From Sebastes aleutianus (Eukaryota > Chordata > Actinopteri > Perciformes > Sebastidae), in contig CAKAKS010000190.1 in the NCBI GenBank assembly GCA_916700875.1, positions 372,001 through 436,000 on the forward strand: a DNA stretch of 64,000 nucleotides. Direction: 5' to 3'. The notes under the pieces were generated by a model. It did not search any database. It saw nothing but the letters and a program-made list of their open reading frames with translations, and was not told the origin of the DNA. Both the position numbers and the translations under genes were made by a program. Shown piece by piece: positions 34,561 through 47,524 of this stretch. Numbering within the stretch: the first letter of the stretch is position 1; every line of letters begins with the position of its first letter.

Positions 34561-34705
34561 GTGTCCGACCTCCATTGTGTCCAGTCAGACAGCAAGTAGA
34601 GAGATGGATCAGCCAAAAATAAAGCGCTGGTAGTAAAAATAGCATTCTACTTCCTCTTCTTGCAGAGCTCCCCCTCACACTTTGTGTGAGCATATAACTG
34701 TCTGA

Positions 34706-35412
34706 CAGTACATTTACTCAAGTACAGTACTTAAAAGTAATAATCTCGAAGATTTAAATTGAAATAAATGTCTGTTAAGTCACTATTTATGGCCAAATGA
34801 GGTAACACAATGGTGATTGAGCCTATAGTCCGCTGATGAAAGCCCTTGCATTTGCAGTACTACGCACCAGGTGTCTGTGGCGGCATTCAAGGGAAAAATC
34901 ACAAGCGGTGAACAGTTAGCAGTGGTTGGTCTGCCAGAGAGGGTAGGCGGTGCAACAGACTCTTGAGCGATGGACTGTTTTTCTGGTCTCTGCTAGCCTT
35001 GCGAGTAAACGGTTACTATGGCCGAACAAACAATGAAAAGAGGGATGACTACAGATGATGAAACTTCAAAAACAAGTGCAAATCCAAAGAAAAACTCGTC
35101 ACACAGTGGACACGGTTTGGATCTCTTGGATCCAAAAACAAACCTGCAATTACCGCTTATCGCCATAGGAGGCACTAAAGAGAATGAAGAGGAGATCTTC
35201 GAGATTGTAACTTTACGAACAAATTTGATCCCCTGAAATCCTGAAAAAAAACAACTGTTTTTTTAAGTCTGTTTTGCAAATACTCTGAACTGGGCTATTG
35301 TTTTACGAGTACTTTTTACTTTTAATACTTTAACTACATTTTGTTGGCAATATTTAGGTTTAGTTGAATTCTCAATGTAGGATATTACTTGAGTATTTTT
35401 ACATCGTGGTAT
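34706..35412. mobile_element. Possible hAT-like element similar to the one at 4888-6073
   Basis: The left end has acatttactcaagtacagtacttaaaagtaa and the right end ggatattacttgagtattttta, ends shared with fish hAT-like MITEs. The termini and target duplication are not clear. Confidence 0.4.
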
Positions 35413-36031
35413 AGCCTCTTTCCTCTCATCTCTATACATGTCATGAAGCCCAGAGATAAGATCGAATTTTTTCGCTCAAGATGAAACTTTTTAAAATCAC
35501 GCAGGCAGCTCTACGCGTCAATTCGTGCGGCGCAGGAAAGAAGAAGTACCACCGTATCTCAGGATATAGCTCTCAACCTTTCAACTCTTTTAACCCAAAA
35601 CTTCCTGACAGTAACTCAGATTGTGATTTGAAAACCGCAATTAAAAACATTTTCTTCTCAAAAAACATATTATTTTTTATGTATGGAGCCAATCACTTGT
35701 TTCCTACAATCTTTGTTTCCACACCGACTGAACGACTGTGAACAACATACAGTACACTGTGTGGATGTCACCGAGCAAACTGTAGACATTCTGGTCTTCT
35801 GACCTCAAACACTGTAAGGTCATATTTTGTTTTAGTGGTTCTGGTACCTGAGTTTTAACAGCAAGAGAGCAGTAAGAATTGTGGGTAATAATGTACAGTG
35901 AAATGGACGGATGAGGCGTAAATTTGAAATGCTTCCACACCAGAAACAAACACAGACCCATCGACAGAAGACACCCAGACGATCAGACATAAATAGGGTC
36001 TCTGCTCAGTGCTCCGTTAAAGCAGCGGGGT

Positions 36032-39000
36032 TTAACTTAAGTCCTTCTCAGGGGTTCGTCTGTCGCTCTCCTCTTCATCATCCTCCTCCTCCTCCTCATC
36101 ATCATCTCCGAACGTCTGCTCCTCCATGGCGATGTGCGAGTGCGAGCGCGCCGCCACCTGAGCGGCGAGGGCGGAGCTGAAGCTGAGAGCCTGTGAGCCG
36201 TGGATCTCCGTCAGTCTGTCCATCACGGTGACAGCGATGACTTTAGGATTCAGGAAGCAGTCCAGACCGTTCTGGCCCTCCCCTTCCCCCAGGACGCCGT
36301 CGTATTGGTGCAGCTCCGACTCTCCTCCTCCTCCTCTTGAACACACCGAAGTTCCTCCCAAATCCCCGTCCTTCTTTTCCAAACCGCAGCTGAACTCCAT
36401 CGTAGGCTCAGCGGAGGGGTCAGGCCTCACACTGCCGCCTTTCCCTTCCTCTTCCTCTTCCTCTTCCTCCCCTTCATTTCCTGCACAGCACTCTGAAAAG
36501 TGGTTTCCTTCTTCATCACCACTTTCTACACATCCCAGAGAAGTCGGACCGTCTAACAGCTTTGTGACAGGATCTGGACTCTCACTGCGAGCTGAAGGCG
36601 TCACAGCGGCTGAAAGAAAGAAAAAGAAATAAATCATTTAGGGTTGAACTCATATATTGATTTCCAGTTTTAAACTCAGGGCATTTTTCACTCACTTGTG
36701 AAATTGTGGAGACAAAATGATTAATCGAGAAAATAATCTACAGATTAAATGATAATAAAAATAATCTTTAGATGAAGGACTAGTCTAAAGATTTTGCTTG
36801 TAATAAAAAATCTAGGAATAACATGGAATTTATTTTTTAGAGGGAAAGAAAATTTACAATCAATGACCCCCATTATTAACAATATTATCCTTCATTGTCT
36901 CAACTTTGTATTAAATCCAAAAAGTGAAGTCCTCATCTATAAATGATCACAGGAGAGAGAGAGGTGATATAGGTCAGTGCAGACCTTGGTCGTTGAAGAG
37001 CAGCTGCTTCCTCTTCATCCTCTCCCCGTCTGACGCGCGGAAGCCCAGCACAGCTTTGAGCTCCGACAGGACGCGACGGGACTCCTCCCTCTCCCGGCGC
37101 TGCCGCTCCCGTTCCTCCGGTGACAAGATGTCGCACCAGGACCCTCCGCCTTCACCGTCAGAGTCGGAATCTGACACGTAGGCCTCCCACTCCTGGTCAA
37201 ACATAAACAGCAGCGGAGGTTGACAACAGGGAAACAAATACTAGGGACATATATTTTGACTGTCGTGAGGGAGACTTGGTGTAAATAGAGGCACACAATG
37301 CAAGATGTCAGGTGGAAAGTAGACATTTCATCTCACCAGCTCTTCTGGTACAGGGTCTCTGTCCAGGATCAGCGGGTAGGATGGAGGAGGAGGAGGAATC
37401 TCAGGTAGAGGAGGACCACACTGCTCCACACCCTCAGAATTACCTACAGAGATGGAGTGTGGCCTGGCATTATTCTTGTCCTACATTGTGAAGGAGCTAC
37501 TTCCTCCACCACTGTCATTAGTCTTGAGTCATGGTAAAGGAAGGAGGAAGTCCGAACTCAAAATAGGCCCTGTGTAAAGATGGAAGCTAGTATAGTACTA
37601 AAGGGGGTGTCACTGTGACGAACAGCCATGAGAGTGTTTGTGTCCAGCTCACCCGAACATGCGTTGACCCGTCTCAGCATGCGCTCCACCTGGGTGACGG
37701 TGTCCTCCCAGCAGCCGGAGCTGGCCTGCATGTGAGGCTGCAGCTGGTGCAGCCGGTCACTGAGGTCCTGGTAGCCCTCGAACGTCAACTCCACCGGTTC
37801 CTTAGACACCATCAGTTTCTCCAGGTCGTCCTCCAGGATGATCATCCTGATGATATCAGAGACAGAAGAGGAGGACGGATTTTGACAATACAGACTCGTG
37901 CCTTTTAAATGTATGTCATTTTTAATATGTGTGTGTCTCACTCGCTGAGCAGCGCCTTGAGGTGCAGCTGCAGGCTCCTGATGGAGGTGTGCAGGGTGTT
38001 GAGCTCTCGGCATTTCTCCCTGGCTCTCCCCGTCTTGTCGGAGCCCTCGGCCGTCGTCCTCAGCTGGGTCTCGAAGTGGCGGTGGAAGTCGTAGCTGCGC
38101 TGCACTTCGCAGAGGCAGCTGGCCAGAGCGTGATGGAGGGGCTCTGTCACCGCGGCGATGGAGCGGTGCAGCGGGGGAGGAGGAGGAGGAGGAGGAGGGG
38201 AGGCGTCGCCGCTGGGTTCGCCCTCATCTGGCTCCTCTATCCTCCGGGGTGACAGGAGGAGAGCCAGCCGACGGAAACATTCAGAGCTCTGTCCCACCCA
38301 CAGCTGGAACAGCATCTGCAGGAAGACAAAACATTTATGCCTAAAAGTCCTTCATCATAAAACCAGTACAACTCCTTTCTTTGTCTTTTTTAGCCGCTGT
38401 TTCAGACCTTTTAATTCAAGAGCCAGAATTGAATACAGTTCATGAACACACTCAAAGTACTGACGCTCTTGAACGATCAGCTGTGTGACTAAACTGTAAG
38501 TGTTTGTAAGATTCTGAGCTTACAGGATAGACGGCAGAGAAGTGGATGAAATGGATTAAGATTAAGCTTCTTTCTTGTCGAGAGTTTGATGAGAAGATCA
38601 TGACCACTCTGGTGTCTGTGCGGTAAGCCGGTTGGATAGAGGGGGGGGAACAGCTAGCCTGGTTCTGTCAGTCAGTTCCTTACCTTCAGGGCGGGCAGGC
38701 TGTAGTCGTCGGTCAGCTCCTGAGCCTGCTCGTCACCCAGGTGCTCGATCCCCAGGCCGAGCCCCAGCTCCTTCAGAGGCACCGCAGACACGTAGTTGGT
38801 CACGTTATCGATCTCAGAGTTCAGAGGGAACGTGGACGGCGTTAAGGACACATCACACATGAAAACAACGCGTGCACCTAAAATCCAGACATATATATAA
38901 TATTTGACTTCTTTTTTGATGCGAGAGTATCTTTAAGCATATGTATGCATCTGACAACAAGTACAGTATAAGTCTTTGTCCAAAAAAAAGGTATGAATTT

Positions 39001-42000
39001 ATGCACCACATCCCGGCAAGTTACCCACTACCACTACAAAAGAGGTCAAAACAGCATGAAGACACCCTTATTTGAGTCTTTCTCTCCAGGTAAAGGATAT
39101 GCCTTGAGCATGTGACAGGTGGCTCTCCTCGAGGCTCTGAAGGCCGTGCGGAGCGATCGGTACAGGGCCTTCCTCAGTCCGATGAGCTGCTGGCCTCTCG
39201 GCACCGCCCCCGGCCCCGCCCTGCTAAAGGAGTTGGCCGCACTCACCCTGTCGAGCAAACTTGACAAGTGAAATGTGATACAACTGTGGAGACGTCCCAG
39301 AGAGGCAGGGGGGCACACACACAACACTGAACACCACATCACTAGAGACGAAACCAACAAACCGAGACGATGAGCAACCACGACACAGGAGTGTTAGTTG
39401 TGACGAACAAGACAATATGACATGCTATTAAAGGAATAGTTCCACATTTTAGGAAATGAGCTTAATCACTTTCTTACCCGGGAGTTACATGACAAGTTCG
39501 ATACCACTCTCATGTCTGTGTGGTAAATATGAAACAGGGTCAACAGCTTGCCTAGCTCCGTCCAAATGTAACTCTAAATCTTAATAATTAACATGTTATA
39601 TCTTGTTTGTTTAATTCATACAAAAACTGAAATGTAAAAAAGCCATTTGGACAGAGCCAGACTAGCTGTTTCCGCATTTCCTGCTGCTGGCTGTGGCTTC
39701 ATATTTACCATACAAACATGAGAGTGGTATTGATCTTCTCATCTAACTCTCGACAAGAAAGCGAAACTATTCCTTTAACTTACTTAGTGAATGAAGTATA
39801 ATGCTAAAGTGTGTTGTAACAAACAATGCTAAAGCTATGCACACAGACAGAGACCAATAGTGGTCTAAAACAAGTGCTAACATAAATAATAAAACACTTA
39901 CAGTCACACTAGCTGAGGAGGTAAGTTAACTAACGCACCGCAAGCAAAAGAGTGAATTAACTGAGCAGCGTTGAACCAAGCAGATGGAGACATGACAGGA
40001 AATGAGCATTATGTGATTGGTTGATATGTATGTAAGAGGACATAAAAACGATCACACTTACAGGGTGAACCCTCTGGAGATGACCTCCGTCTCCTGCACC
40101 AGGCGCAGGGCTTTGCGAGCCAGCCCGGTCAGCATCTTGCTGTTGTGGACCAGAGCCTGGAGCTGCGTGGCCCGCGTGTGGACGGCCCTCTGCATGCGGC
40201 CCCGCCTCCACAGAGTGACCCCCCTCAGGCCAAGCCAGCCCAGCAGCGCCAGGCCCCACGGGACCGCGGCCAACGACCACAGGCCATCAGACGCGGAGCA
40301 GAGACCCAGCAGCACCGCAGCCAGGCCGACCAGCCCTGCCATGTCCCTGAGAGAGGACAGCAGGAAGGAGGTTTGATTAGTGGGAACATTAACTGTTCAT
40401 ATGACAGTTTAGATCCATAAAGGGGCAATCCATCAGTTTTACATGACAAAGTTCATTTATAAGTCTCTGGGAGTACTGTACTTTAATAAGACAGTTTCTT
40501 TCATCTGTATGTTATCTTTGTAGCGTCACTAGAATACCAAGGCTTTGATTAAAACGTCTGCTTAGATCCAGTGCTCACATTATTTAATAAAGTCAAAATA
40601 TATATGGGATGCACTAAGAGAAACACCGCACAGTAAAAAACGTTGTTTTGTCTTACTGTTACTATCAATACATATAGACATAATTTCTTAATATTTTTAT
40701 TTTATTTTACTTATTTTTATTACGTGGGATGGAATAGGAATAGGTTTTAATGTAATTTTTTTTATTTACTTATTTATTATTATTATAATTATTTTTACTT
40801 ATTTATTTTTTAATATCATTATTGTTATTATTGTACTTGTCTACCTGGATGGAGTAAGTATTGTCTTCCTTGTTTTATTATGTATGCAAAATCACAATAA
40901 ATAAAATACTTTTTCCATGCAATACATTTTTTTAAGGAATATTTCCTTACAGTTTACATGTTTACTTTTACTTTAGAGGCCATAGTTTCAGTTAGTGCCG
41001 GTGTTGTATTGGAATGCATTATATTCTCTGGTGAACCCATTATTTTGCCCGTCCATTGTGGTGTCTGTGTGTGTTTGTTTCCTAACAGTGTACCATAGGG
41101 AGGGCCTGGCTATGAGGCTCGGTCTGGGCAGGGTGCTCGCCCGGCTGGACGAGCCGGAGGCAGACGAGGAGAGGGTGAGGAGACTCGGGTCTAACAGCTC
41201 GATCAGCTCCACGTCCTCCTGCAGCAGCACGTCCTGGTCCAGAATGCACCTCACCGAGTACTGGCCGAAAACGCAGTCCTGGAAAGAAAAGAGAAACACG
41301 TGTTTAAAAAGAGGAGACGCCTTTAAATATAAAACTGAGTGAAGCAGCAGGTTTCAGTGCCAGCATTCCTTTCTGTTTCCCCATTCTACCTACCAGCTGC
41401 TGGCCCATCTTACGAGACACAGCCGCCTGGTGGATCGGACTCCATCTCCACAAGGCTTGAGCCAGCCTCCATAAGCGTCCTCCCTGCAAATCACACACAG
41501 GGGAAAGATTAGATCAGTCAATTAAGCAATGGCTCCGGTCCAGTTTTATGCCCCAGTGGATCAGCGAAATATATTCCAGATTAAAAATGATTCACCTGCA
41601 AGTCTGTCAGTCATGTTGGTGTGCTTCCTCTAGCTTGGGTTTATTCCCAGGAATCACACATCCAATAAATAGTAACTGTGTGCACTCAAAAACACACTCA
41701 CGGTCAAAAGGAGTATCCCAGGAGACAAACTCTTTCAGTCAACAACAATAACTGCAATGTGTGTTTGTAAAAACTCTCCCCGGTCTTATATAGCTCTGCT
41801 GCTGTGGCACAAAAACCCACATAATCACTTCAAGTTTGTTGAATTTCAATTTCGGTGTTACAACTGAATGTTTACATGTTCGGCATCAATAAAACTTAAG
41901 CTTTTATCCTTTCAAAAATGGTTGACAGATGGAAAGGAAGGACTCTTTTAGTTTCTCCGTCTTTCATTGGAGACGCTACACATAAACACACACTTCAGTT

Positions 42001-45000
42001 TTTATTTCTTGCTTCCAGGGAGTCTCTGCATCCCCTCTGTAAACAGTCTGACACATCCAATCACAACCAGAGTGATATTGCGCCTCACATTTTAAAGTGC
42101 GTTGACATTTCGATTGCATATTAACAAACCTCTCAGGCTGTTCAAAATGCTGCAAGTTTTTCTTGTTAGCTAAAGAGCCTTAAAAACTGCGTAAAGCCTA
42201 ATCATGAATAGGATCTATTATTCACTAATCTGCTTAGAGTGTTCTGTGAAATGCTTTGTTTTAAAAATAGGACTCATTTTGAAAGATATTTTGTCCGTTG
42301 AGGCTTTGGGCTTTAATAATGTTATCATTATTCTTCTGTTAATGTAATGCTGTGACGTGTGTGTGCTCCAGGGGTTATTGATTCAGACTGGCCAGCCCTG
42401 GGCTGACCTCTTTCCTGGGGGGGTAAAGCACAAGTGTTATTAGACTAAAGGCCGCAATAGTATTGATTACTGATTTGAGACTGAGTTTCAGGACTGGGCA
42501 TTCACACAACACCGGTCGAAGTAGGCCACAATCCCCGTTTCGTTTTCTCTGTAGTATCAGAGCGGCTAATCCCATCCGGATACTGTCACGGAGATGATGT
42601 AAAGCACGTACAGATTAACTCACTGCACTCTCACTACTGTAGTATATCCTGCTACAGTTGGTTCATGCTCATCAGTATTCTCCTGGTGTCACACAGACAC
42701 TCCAGCTTCCAGACACACTCAGCACTGACAGCTGTGTATGATGGCAAGTCTACGTGTACAGCATGAGGGAATAGGTCGACAATTTGGGAAATACGCTTTT
42801 TGGATTTTTTTGCTGAGCGTTAGACAAGAAGATTGATACCACTCTCATATCTGTACATTCAGTATAGAGCCAGGATATGGTTAGCTTAGCTTAGCACAAA
42901 GACTGGAAACGGGGGGAAACAGCTAGCGTGGCTCTGCCCAAACAAAATCCAGCTACCAGCACCTCTGAAGCTCACTAATCAACATGTTATATCTGGTTTA
43001 ATCCGTACAAAACCCTAACTATAAAAACAAGTTGTGGTTTCACCTATCCAGCAGGGTTGAAAGAAAATATTGAATATCGCAATATTATGTTAGTGATACT
43101 GTATTGATTCTCAAAAATACTATTGATTTTAATTAATTAATGAATTCATTCATTAATTCATTAATTAATTCATTAATTAACTCAGTCCATACTTTTTTTA
43201 TTTGCAAAGATATGCGCCCTCTCAGTGTATGTGTCTTCTCAGAGTAGTGCTATGATTGATCACAGGGACTGTGATAAATGCAAATGCAGATCCCCACTGT
43301 TCAGACAGCATAAAAAAGTAAACTTTTTTACTCAGATTCTATGCACATGGTGGTGAGTTCTCTATAAAGTTTTTCTGGGGTTTTGTCAGACAAAACAAGC
43401 AATGTGAAGACTTTGCTTTGGTCTCTTTGCAATTTTGTCACATTTTACAGACTGTATGATTAACCGATTAATTAATAATGAAAATAATCATTAGTCGCAG
43501 CCCTAAAAGCATGTATACAGCACACAAGGATTAGGAGAGAGGGGATTGGAGTACTTGAGGATTGGCGTGTGCTGTGCACCAGTTTACCTACTGGTTTAGA
43601 GCTGAAACAATTAGTCAATTAATCGCTTAGTTGATCCAACAGAAAATGAATCAGCAAGTCTTTTTTCAAGCAAACATGCCCAAAAATAAATCAAATATTA
43701 ATATTTGTTGTTTTTTTTAAAAAATACTTCCATAATCGTCTGAACGATTACATCCCACTTCGGCGAATCCTGCCTCTTTATGTTACTTAAATATCACAGG
43801 CTCCAACATACAAATTAATTTACATGTCCTCCAAAATATAAGCATATCAAGTTAAGGACCTGCTGCTGCCGTTTGCACACTTAGTATTTTATGGGTATTG
43901 TATTAGACACATATTGCTTATATTATTGCACTTATATTTCTCAGATTCTGCACTTTTTAAATGCAGATTTTTTGCTAATCTTTTATCTCATTTGTGCCCG
44001 ATTCATTCCTGGTAAATATGTGTGAAGTCTTTCAATACAATGCACCATTTGAGCTTCACGCATCTGCAATTTCATTATGCTTGCATAATGACAAAGTTCT
44101 TCTTGAAGGACACTTACTGTTCATACCACACATGGTGTATATGAGCTGTATTCAGTAAGACCTTTTACTGGCAACGTCAACATAGATAAACTGTGGTCTG
44201 TCTACATGGATAAAGGTGTTTTTTGCCTCGGCTCCGACTTTATCTGAGCTTCAGGAAACTGGTCACTCGGGGACGAGCCAGAAGCTTTCCTGTCTCATCC
44301 GAATCCCTCATCCTCCTTAACTCCTTACAACAACAAGCGTACCAGAGAGGAAGCGTGACACGTACGGAAAGTTCCTGAACGAAACAAACACAAAACCGTT
44401 TCCCGTGGCGAGAAGAGGAGGGGGAGAACGAGGAGAGGCTGTGTGTCATGTGATCCGGAGCTTCCCAGGACTCATTTATCGTCTGTATGAATCACAGGTC
44501 GACTCAAACTACAGTCATCCACCGTTAGATTAATGCAAGTGCTATTCGAAGTTCACGAGTACACCCAGAAAGGCAGGAACAACGTCAGAGAGAGAGCAGA
44601 GCGTAGTTGCAGTAATCGCATTTGGGCTATCTCTATTAAAATCAGAACAGCAGCAGGAGAGAGATGCATTACAGAGTGAAGAACATGCAAAATAAAATAC
44701 CTGCATGTGTGTGTAGGACGCCTGTGTTGCCATGTCTTGTCTGATTGAAGCGAAGCATATTATAAACCAGTGCACATAACAGTCTCTGGGTGACTGTGTG
44801 CTAATGTGTGTCACTGTTTGGAGTCAATAGTCAAATTAATTACTTTCTGTCTGACCGCACAAATCAAACAGTGACAAACACACATGCACACACACTGCCC
44901 CGGGTCGGGGATATCGTTTGAATAGTGATGGGAGTTATTTCCTTGTTTAATTGTTTGGTCTATAAAAAGTCAGAAATATTAAAAATAAATGCCCATCACA

Positions 45001-47378
45001 TTTCCCAGAGTCCTTGTTGGCGTCATCTAATGTCTCGTTTGTCCGACCAACAGTCCAAAACCGAAGAATATCAGAATCAAAATCAGCTTGGCCAACACAT
45101 ACAAGGAATTTGACTCCGCTTTTTCGTTGCTCTTAATGTAGATAAACAGAAATAGAAATACAGCTAAAATCAAGGACAACAAAGCTGGGAAAAGGTAAAA
45201 CCTAACAAATAAACAAAAACAGCACTAGCGAGCGCAACACCGAGGCTGCATCTTGGTTTACATTCAGTTTACAGTAATATAAATGAGAGAAAACCAGCTA
45301 ATACTCACATTATAGAACTGCCACGTGATAACTTTTGGCATTTTTGGCTATTTTTGATTTTTTTAAATGCTTAAACTCTTAATAGATTATTAAAATACAT
45401 ATATGTGTATCTCTGTATTTGTCCTTTGGATGCGAGCAAGTAGGCGAGGGCGGAGAGAAAAAAAAAATCACCGATCCTGCTTTTGATTATGATGGTCGAA
45501 ATCGGAAGCTAGTTTGGATCGATTTCCAATTTAGAATTGAAATTGTGACAACCCTAATACTGTCACTGATGTACATTGTCTTCTGTAAACGTATTAATGT
45601 CTTACATTTCTTTATAATATGTATTTCATTATGTTTTATGTTCAAGTCTGTGTGCATTCTGTGTTTCACCTTGTTGCAAGACATATTTCCCACTGGGGAC
45701 AATAAAGTTAAATTTGGGATACGAAATTAGATTGATGGTTCCATTAAATCTAGTTGATTAATTGACGTAATGAAGAGATTAAATCATTTCTTCAGGAGAG
45801 GACAGGCATGTGTGATGTTGGTGTCGAGGATGGGAGGAGGAACTCACTGAGGTTTTCCGTGGATCCCCGTCGGGAGAGGCGAGGTCTCCCTCTTCTCCGC
45901 CATATTCGTCCTCCTGCGATGCCGTTGGACATGCCTCAAAGTCTGTGTGCCCTAGGTCATGCAGGTACTGGAAAAGAGGGGAGTTCTGCAAAGAGAAAAA
46001 AAGAGACACATTGAGCAGTTGAGGATTGATGGATGAGAAGGGAGAGAGCGAGAGACATAAAATAATGCCAGATGGAAGGAGAAAATGTGGTGATGATTAG
46101 GTCACCAGTCTGATGCAGGTTGAGCTGATTTTGATTAAGGTGTCCTGAGCCCCCCATCTCTCCTCCATGCAGCTCACTTCTCTTTTCTGTTCTGGGAGGA
46201 ATGCTGTAAAACTTAAGTGCATTCACATGTGAATCTGTAAATCAACAGGACCTTCTTTTGAGCCTCTAGGTGCACCATGGACTAAATGTAAGCACAAGTC
46301 AACACGTGCAATGTAAATGTGCAATAACACGTTGGTCACTTTTGGAATTTGAATAATGTAAATATACTGTTCCGGATATGTGCAATAACATATGCTGATC
46401 ACTCTGTGCAATAACTATATGATGCTGTGAAATAATTATATAATTATCTGACGGACACTTTGTGCAACAATCTGGCAAAACTGTCATCTCATCAATATAT
46501 ATTTTTATATTGTATTATCTTTTAAATTTTTTATATTTATATTGCACTATTACTACTATTTTTTTAGCACCTATGTGATTGTCACAATCTAATTTCGTTG
46601 TACTACACAATGGCAATAAAGGGCTTGAATCTTGAATCTTGAATCTTGAGAGTCATCATGTAATAACCTACACATAGAGGGGTGCTGTGTAGCCTGAACA
46701 AAGAAAGCTCAGAATCAAAACAGCCATGAAATTAGCAGAAAGGAGGAAAAACATCCCATGCTAGAATATGTCTTAAAAGATGTCTGACCCAGTTCTCCTC
46801 CTGCAGCTGCTGGGAAAACTCTGCATCCCTGCTGTGTTTTGGTGCCTCTGGACAGCAGTGTAATGTAATTAACCCATCATTATATACCTAGATAACAGTC
46901 AAACATGCTACTACTCACATGCATTGTCACACCAAGTCGCAGCTCATGTTGTCACCATCCAGGCGTAGCTATGTGTGTGTCAAGGTTGCTTTTTTTTCCT
47001 CCAGAACCGACGCATTGGATCTGGTCATCCCCACCCCACCTCCTCTAAACTAACCAGTCTAGTAATGACGACACTGAGGCAGCAGCTCAGCTCCTTCTCA
47101 TGACCATTAAAGCCCCTTTGGCAGAAACACAGCTAGCAGCAGCCACCCAATAATATGTGGAGTTATTGTGATAAGTCAATGCATGGCAACAGAACTCAAT
47201 GCATGGCAACAGAACGCAATGCATAGCAACAGCAGGGCTGCTTTATGTGAGGCTAGCATGCTAAGCTAAGAATTTACCCCCCAAAACTCGCGAGGTGTGA
47301 CAAAGCATCCAGAAGTTTCGATAATAAATAAATAATACAAACCTCAAATACCACATCTTCATCAAACTCCTCAGTCAT
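36032..47378 (-). CDS. vezt: Vezatin (adherens-junction transmembrane protein)
   Basis: Minus-strand exons from the 5' end: 47378-47343, 45985-45848, 41483-41394, 41278-41094, 40346-40062, 39247-39101, 38831-38684, 38315-37942, 37846-37653, 37443-37337, 37192-36985 and 36609-36032. They join in phase to 829 residues (human 779). The start MTEEFDEDVVFE and next exon NSPLFQYLHDLGHTDFE match vezatin. Two hydrophobic segments lie at about 153-168 and 171-192, followed by a helical region (RKALRLVQETEVISRGF). Then come the vezatin core (DNVTNY, KELGLGLG, LFQLWVGQSSE), a proline run in exon 8 and an acidic C-terminus ending after EEQTFGDDDEEE. Vezatin bridges myosin VIIA and the cadherin-catenin complex at junctions, and acts in hair cells and synapses. 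All introns are GT-AG except that between exons 6 and 7, which appears to be a U12-type AT-AC intron. Confidence 0.95.
38832..39100 (-). other. vezt: Probable U12-type AT-AC intron of vezt
   Basis: On the minus strand the intron starts ATATCCTTTA (39100-39091), matching the minor-spliceosome 5' consensus. It ends ...TCCTTAACgccgtccAC (38848-38832), with the U12 branch-site core TCCTTAAC and the likely branch A (38842) about 10 bases from the AC end. Removing it joins gc+g (Ala294) and gives LKAFPLNSEIDNVTNY, which parallels the vezatin sequence of other vertebrates. No GT-AG pair gives this alignment. Confidence 0.88.
39428..39778. mobile_element. MITE, 351 bp, inside vezt intron 5
   Basis: Perfect 14-bp terminal inverted repeats ttaaaggaatagtt (39428-39441) and aactattcctttaa (39765-39778) enclose partly mirrored arms (ataccactctcatgtctg / catgagagtggtattgat). 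Related partial copies occur at about 38555-38670 and 42765-43050. Confidence 0.8.
40347..41093 (-). other. vezt: vezt intron 4, AT-rich, LINE-like tail
   Basis: A T-rich tract at 40690-40920 ends with gcaaaatcacaataaataaaatac, which resembles a retroelement 3' end. Nothing else is recognised. Confidence 0.4.
41484..45847 (-). other. vezt: vezt intron 2 (4.4 kb) with repeats
   Basis: It contains a copy of the 39428-39778 repeat family (about 42765-43050), fragments of the 'gctgaaacaattagtcaatt' family (43595-43760 and 44935-45060) and LINE-type tails (about 45070-45140 and 45535-45715). A block of short ORFs near 44240-44800 has no recognisable family. No independent gene is seen. Confidence 0.5.
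45535..45715 (+). mobile_element. LINE 3' tail fragment
   Basis: The end ttgttgcaagacatatttcccactggggacaataaagttaa is the characteristic 3' end of a fish LINE group. The copy is short and has no coding part. Confidence 0.5.
46430..46652 (+). mobile_element. LINE 3' end with heptamer tail
   Basis: The sequence ctaatttcgttgtactacacaatggcaataaagg followed by repeated cttgaat units (about 46622-46648) is a typical non-LTR retroelement 3' end in fish. It lies in vezt intron 1. Confidence 0.6.
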
Positions 47379-47495
47379 TGCTCTCCGCCATCTATACACA
47401 CAGCCCGGTTAGCATTGTGAAGTTGTAGGCGACAAGTAGTCAAGGAACAGTTGAGATAAGTTGGTTAGTTAGCCGGTTGCTAAACTTTACATGAA

Positions 47496-47515
47496 AACTA
47501 CAATTCCCACAATGC
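47496..47515. promoter_or_regulatory. ZNF143/THAP11-type (SBS) promoter motif
   Basis: The 20-mer aactacaattcccacaatgc matches the conserved vertebrate promoter element ACTACAnTTCCCAnnATGC. It lies about 120 bases upstream of the vezt ATG, in the divergent vezt/fgd6 region. Confidence 0.75.
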
Positions 47516-47524
47516 TCGTGTTTA

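Noticed and set aside
36228..36632. A Ser/Pro-rich plus-strand ORF of 134 codons
   Set aside because: It is antisense to the acidic last exon of vezt, so it is a compositional shadow.
38873..39066. An alternative GT-AG splice of vezt exons 6 and 7 (donor near 39066, acceptor 38873)
   Set aside because: It stays in frame but inserts about 20 residues absent from vezatin and uses a weak donor. The AT-AC sites fit U12 consensus and protein alignment much better.
44240..44814. Two minus-strand ORFs inside vezt intron 2
   Set aside because: There are no splice sites in phase with vezt, no recognisable domain and ordinary codon usage.
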